Shown: piece after piece, positions 5,833-7,812 of the stretch
How positions within the stretch are numbered: the stretch's first letter is position 1
Layout of the letters: every line of letters begins with the position of its first letter
Origin: an uncultured Dehalococcoidia bacterium
GTDB taxonomy: Bacteria > Chloroflexota > Dehalococcoidia > Tepidiformales > Tepidiformaceae
Length of the DNA: 7,812 bases
Direction: 5' to 3'
NCBI GenBank assembly: GCA_937864275.1
Contig: CALMIW010000341.1
Coordinates: forward strand, 1 to 7,812
Position numbers and translations under genes: made by a program
The notes under the pieces: generated by a model
What the model saw: only the letters and a program-made list of their open reading frames with translations
What the model was told of the DNA's origin: nothing
The model's database searches: none

Positions 5833-6369
5833 CTACCGCCGCAACCAGGCGATGTGCGCGCTCTCTTCCAGCGCCGTGATCCAGTGGAGCGCCTCCCAGA
5901 GCGTCTGTCCCCGCGCATAGGCGCCGTGCCCCTGGAGCACAACGACGAGCCGCGCCTGCAGAGCTGTGGCCACCTGTGCGACCTGGTTCGGGCCCTGCGC
6001 GATGATCGGCACATCCTCCAGGAAGTGCTGCCCCTCGAAGTCCGGCGGCACGAACCGCTCTCCCTCGAACGTCATCGCGATCGCGTGGTGCGGGTGCGCG
6101 TGGACCACGGCCTGCGCGCCCCCGAGCGCGTAAATCGTCGAGTGCAGGAGCGTATCGCTCGAAGGCGGCGGGCCTTCGTACCCGCCATCCGGCCGCACCA
6201 GCGAAATATGCCGCTCCCGCAGCCGCCCCAACATCGTCCCCGTCCCCGTAATCCACATGTCGTGCCCAACCCGCACCGAGAGGTTCCCCCCGTGCGACGA
6301 CACAAGCCCGAGGCAGTACAGATCCTTCCCGACTTCGGCGAACGTGCCCATCAACTCGGGCGTGATCAT
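5833..6369 (-). CDS. Class II aldolase/adducin-fold enzyme (aldolase or epimerase)
   Basis: The protein has 178 aa, near the short end of the family. The start ATG 6369 overlaps the stop of the four-helix-bundle gene (ATGA); an internal ATG at 6351 is possible. Family landmarks are SSHGGNLSVR (24-33), TGTGTMLG (41-48), SSDTLLHSTIY (70-80), VVHAHPHHA (88-96) and VLQGHGAYARG (144-154). Zinc ligands by analogy with fuculose-phosphate aldolase are H90, H92 and H148. At the acid position aldolases carry Glu (SSE), whereas this protein has D72 in SSDT, as L-ribulose-5-phosphate 4-epimerase does. The family acts on sugar phosphates or related hydroxy-acids in the cytosol. The substrate is unknown. 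The SDR gene beyond the repeat cassette may belong to the same pathway. Its ribosome site is poor because repeat sequence occupies the upstream bases. Confidence 0.87.
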   Translation of the reverse strand: MITPELMGTFAEVGKDLYCLGLVSSHGGNLSVRVGHDMWITGTGTMLGRLRERHISLVRPDGGYEGPPPSSDTLLHSTIYALGGAQAVVHAHPHHAIAMTFEGERFVPPDFEGQHFLEDVPIIAQGPNQVAQVATALQARLVVVLQGHGAYARGQTLWEALHWITALEESAHIAWLRR

Positions 6370-6809
6370 TTCGGATCTCGGATTTCGGGATTTCGGATTG
6401 GCCGCGGCGCGACGGTAGACTGCCGGGAAGGGACCTGCGTCCGGCCGTCGCCCCGCTTGATGCGAGCCCGGATGGTTCGAATCGACGCCACCGTTATCCG
6501 GAGGATCTCGTCAGCTTCCGCCTCCAACGGTTTCGCCTTGGAATCTGGCACCGCACCCGCCCGCATGAGCATCTGAAGCCAGAACATCGTCTCATCGGCT
6601 TCCTCTTCGACGATCGCGAGCTTCGCCAGCATCTCGGAATCGGACCTGGCCCGGCAGGCTGCGTGGTAATTCGAACCCACCGAGGTGGCCGAGCGAATCA
6701 CCTGGCGGACCAGCACGTCACTCGCGATGTCTCTCGTGACGCTACGGCTGAGCGCGATGACGTTAAGACCAAGGCGGATTGTCCGCTCCTTGAACTCCTG
6801 CTCGTCCAC
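6366..6809 (-). CDS. Four-helix-bundle protein (23S rRNA intervening-sequence/Avd type)
   Basis: The protein has 147 aa from GTG 6809, with GGAGG 7 nt upstream. Residues 5-118 form four amphipathic helices. The family hallmarks are QVIRSATSVGSNYHAACRAR (36-55) and KLAIVEEEADETMFWLQML (63-81). Relatives are the open frames inside 23S rRNA intervening sequences and the Avd accessory protein of diversity-generating retroelements; a pentameric, basic, nucleic-acid-binding barrel is known for Avd. Helix 4 ends basic (RTIRARIKRGDGR). After it comes a low-complexity tail whose last 11 residues, PIRNPEIRDPK, are read directly from the ATCCGAA repeat at 6368-6401. No reverse transcriptase, variable repeat or rRNA gene is in the window. 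The gene interrupts an otherwise metabolic minus-strand run and looks acquired. Its stop overlaps the next start (ATGA). Confidence 0.9.
   Translation of the reverse strand: MDEQEFKERTIRLGLNVIALSRSVTRDIASDVLVRQVIRSATSVGSNYHAACRARSDSEMLAKLAIVEEEADETMFWLQMLMRAGAVPDSKAKPLEAEADEILRITVASIRTIRARIKRGDGRTQVPSRQSTVAPRPIRNPEIRDPK
6368..6401. repeat. Left inverted repeat of the four-helix-bundle cassette
   Basis: A 34-nt stretch made of four copies of a heptad that reads ATCCGAA on the minus strand and ends inward in CCAAT. Its reverse complement matches 6820-6852 with one substitution and one extra C (32 of 34 aligned positions). It encodes the C-terminus of the bundle protein and touches the aldolase-like start codon. 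Confidence 0.85.
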
Positions 6810-6819
6810 CCGAACGCCT

Positions 6820-6852
6820 CCAATCCGAAATCCGAAATCCGAAATCCGAAAT
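6820..6852. repeat. Right inverted repeat of the four-helix-bundle cassette
   Basis: CCAATCCGAA followed by further perfect ATCCGAA heptads, 33 nt in all, four units. It is the inverted partner of 6368-6401, separated from it by 418 nt that hold nearly the whole bundle gene. Its outer end is 4 nt from the SDR stop codon (6857-6859). On its inner side GATTGG runs into AGG to give the ribosome site of the bundle gene. Confidence 0.88.
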
Positions 6853-6856
6853 TGCC

Positions 6857-7633
6857 CTACCGGTTCGGAAGCGCCGCCATCCCTCCGCCATCCACTTCGA
6901 TCGTCTGGCCGGTCAGGTAAAACGCGCCGTCGCTGACCAGGTAGCGCACGACGTTCGCGACATCCTCCGGCTGGGCCACGCGCCCGAACGGCGACCGTGC
7001 GTCGATATCCCGCATGCTCTGGACCCCCTGCGTCGCGCGCGCCAGCCGGCTCCCCATCTCGGTCTCCGTCAGGCCCGGGCGCACTACGTTCACGCGGACG
7101 TTGTAGCGGCGCTCCTCCTTGAACAGCGTCATCGCCAGGGCTTCCATCGCCGCCTTGCCCATGTTGTAAGGCCCGCCGTTCGGCCCCAGGCCCCGGGCCG
7201 CGACGCTCGAAATCATGATGATGTCGCCGCGGGGGCGCGTCCGCATCGAGGGGAGCACCAGCTTCGAGAGGTTGTGCGGCCCGAAGGCGTGCGTGCGGAC
7301 GACGCGCTCCATCTCGGCCGGGTCCGTCTCGACGACGCCCTGGCCGCGGCTCGCGATTCCGGCGTTATTGATGAGGATGTCGATGGCGCCGAAGTCCGCG
7401 ATGATCTGCTCGACCATCGCCTGGTCCTGGTCCCAGTCCTCGACCGAGGCCGCGTAGGCCTTCGCCTTGCCGCCCGCCTTCTCGATCTCCGCGACCGTCT
7501 CTTTCGCGGCGTCTTCGTCCCGACGGTAGTTCACGGCGATGGTGGCGCCGTCTTCCGCGAGGGCGAGCGAAATGGCCTTCCCGATGCCCCGGCCTCCGCC
7601 GGTGACCAGCGCGACGCGTCCGTTGAGTGACAT
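6857..7633 (-). CDS. Short-chain dehydrogenase/reductase (SDR)
   Basis: The protein has 258 aa from ATG 7633, with AAGGAG 6 nt upstream; the frame upstream to 7795 is spurious. It is a classical SDR with one Rossmann domain: TGGGRGIG (11-18) binds the cofactor, NNAG is at 89-92, and the catalytic residues are S143 (ISSVAA), Y156 and K160 (YNMGK). PGLTETEM (about 190) and VDGGGM near the end are also typical. NYRR at 35-38 after strand 2 lacks the Asp expected for strict NAD use, and the Arg pair suits NADP(H). The fourth tetrad residue, normally Asn in helix alpha-4, aligns with H115 (RTHAFGPH). The substrate is unknown; FabG-like and sugar or alcohol dehydrogenases share this layout. It is probably the first gene of the minus-strand run, with TAGAAT at 7671-7666 as its -10. 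Confidence 0.93.
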   Translation of the reverse strand: MSLNGRVALVTGGGRGIGKAISLALAEDGATIAVNYRRDEDAAKETVAEIEKAGGKAKAYAASVEDWDQDQAMVEQIIADFGAIDILINNAGIASRGQGVVETDPAEMERVVRTHAFGPHNLSKLVLPSMRTRPRGDIIMISSVAARGLGPNGGPYNMGKAAMEALAMTLFKEERRYNVRVNVVRPGLTETEMGSRLARATQGVQSMRDIDARSPFGRVAQPEDVANVVRYLVSDGAFYLTGQTIEVDGGGMAALPNR

Positions 7634-7665
7634 TGAATGCTCCTTGGGTGTGGCTTGTGGGCGTG

Positions 7666-7671
7666 ATTCTA
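7666..7671 (-). promoter_or_regulatory. -10 box for the SDR run (TAGAAT)
   Basis: TAGAAT on the minus strand matches TATAAT at five of six bases. It lies 32 nt before ATG 7633, leaving a leader of about 25 nt that contains AAGGAG. No clear -35 is visible at 16-18 nt. Confidence 0.42.
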
Positions 7672-7705
7672 CGCGCCGGGCCCGGTTCGGTTCTTGGCCA
7701 TGCCT

Positions 7706-7735
7706 TTGGCGCGCATACCCCGGAAACCGTAGGCT
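7706..7735 (+). promoter_or_regulatory. Leaderless promoter for the rightward gene
   Basis: TTGGCG (7706-7711) and TAGGCT (7730-7735) are 18 nt apart. TAGGCT ends 7 nt before GTG 7743, the same spacing as the TATACT box before 1863. It is divergent from the SDR promoter and shares the same intergenic space. Confidence 0.4.
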
Positions 7736-7742
7736 TTCGCGC

Positions 7743-7812
7743 GTGACAGCCACAGCACCACACACACCCCAGCAATACATCGAACCCGAACTCACCGCGC
7801 CCCTGCGCCTCT
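7743..7812 (+). CDS. Start of a rightward gene, cut by the window edge
   Basis: From GTG 7743 an open frame runs to the last base and would begin VTATAPHTPQQYIEPEL. Only 23 codons are visible, so no family can be assigned. Support comes from the promoter-like boxes just upstream with leaderless spacing, the third-position C/G preference, and the empty space otherwise left between here and the SDR gene. Confidence 0.42.
   Translation, partial: MTATAPHTPQQYIEPELTAPLRL

Larger units (their letters stand above)
6368..6852. mobile_element. Candidate mobile cassette: inverted repeats around a four-helix-bundle gene
   Basis: The unit of about 485 bp consists of two near-identical inverted heptad repeats and a single gene carrying its own ribosome site. 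It fits exactly between the SDR stop and the aldolase-like start. There is no transposase and I see no target-site duplication (outer flanks are GATC and TGCC). From memory, four-helix-bundle proteins with NPKSEIRNPK-like tails, which this heptad would encode, occur in many unrelated genomes; this supports mobility but was not checked here. Mobility would have to come from elsewhere or from the bundle protein itself. An alternative is a chance expansion of simple repeats on both sides. Confidence 0.55.

Noticed and set aside
4666..6576. A 636-codon open frame on the + strand
   Set aside because: It runs antisense to the oxygenase, protease and aldolase-like genes, all of which show family motifs on the minus strand. 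Its Ser/Arg/Pro-rich composition is typical of a GC-rich shadow frame.
6366..6809. Diversity-generating retroelement
   Set aside because: The bundle protein is Avd-like, but there is no reverse transcriptase or template/variable repeat pair in the window.
6820..6852. Tandem ATCCGAA repeats as a CRISPR array
   Set aside because: Units are 7 nt without spacers and no cas gene is near. The inverted partner fits a cassette end instead.
6360..6860. Target-site duplication flanking the cassette
   Set aside because: Bases outside the repeats (GATC on the left, TGCC on the right) do not match, so no duplication is claimed.
7634..7795. N-terminal extension of the SDR to 7795
   Set aside because: It lacks a ribosome site, crosses the TAGAAT box, and the strong AAGGAG precedes ATG 7633, where the Rossmann fold begins.

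Overview
The window is GC-rich and reads like a stretch of a bacterial chromosome. It carries GTG starts, genes that appear to begin without a leader (TAnnnT boxes 6-7 bases before the start codon), and a membrane-anchored HtrA protease with a cytosolic proline-rich tail. Together these suggest Chloroflexota (perhaps a Dehalococcoidia/Tepidiforma-like lineage), with Actinomycetota as the alternative. This assignment is inference from style; no marker gene is present.

Positions 1-1862 (+ strand) hold three small envelope or secreted proteins of unknown function. They are a 154-aa single-pass membrane protein, a 149-aa secreted protein and a 79-aa secreted protein. GC-rich hairpins separate them. 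The two secreted genes share a near-identical leader (hairpin plus AAGGAGAAG) and a related signal peptide.

Positions 1863-3369 (+ strand) hold an alpha/beta hydrolase and a Uma2-family (DUF820) PD-(D/E)XK protein, both apparently leaderless. The Uma2 stop overlaps the stop of the convergent carotenoid oxygenase.

Positions 3366-7633 (- strand) hold five genes read right to left: an SDR oxidoreductase, a four-helix-bundle (23S rRNA intervening-sequence type) protein, a short class II aldolase/epimerase-like protein, an S1C (HtrA-like) serine protease without a PDZ domain, and a carotenoid oxygenase. The SDR and the aldolase-fold enzyme could share a sugar or hydroxy-acid pathway. The protease and oxygenase may be only positional companions, since an 18-bp palindrome and a possible promoter interrupt the run.

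The most interesting structure is at 6368-6852. The four-helix-bundle gene is enclosed by ~33-nt inverted repeats made of four ATCCGAA heptads. The whole unit fits between the SDR stop (4 nt away) and the aldolase start (overlapping), and one repeat is translated as the C-terminus of the bundle protein. It looks like a small mobile or IVS-like cassette inserted cleanly between two metabolic genes. At the right edge a probable divergent + strand gene begins at 7743 and leaves the window.
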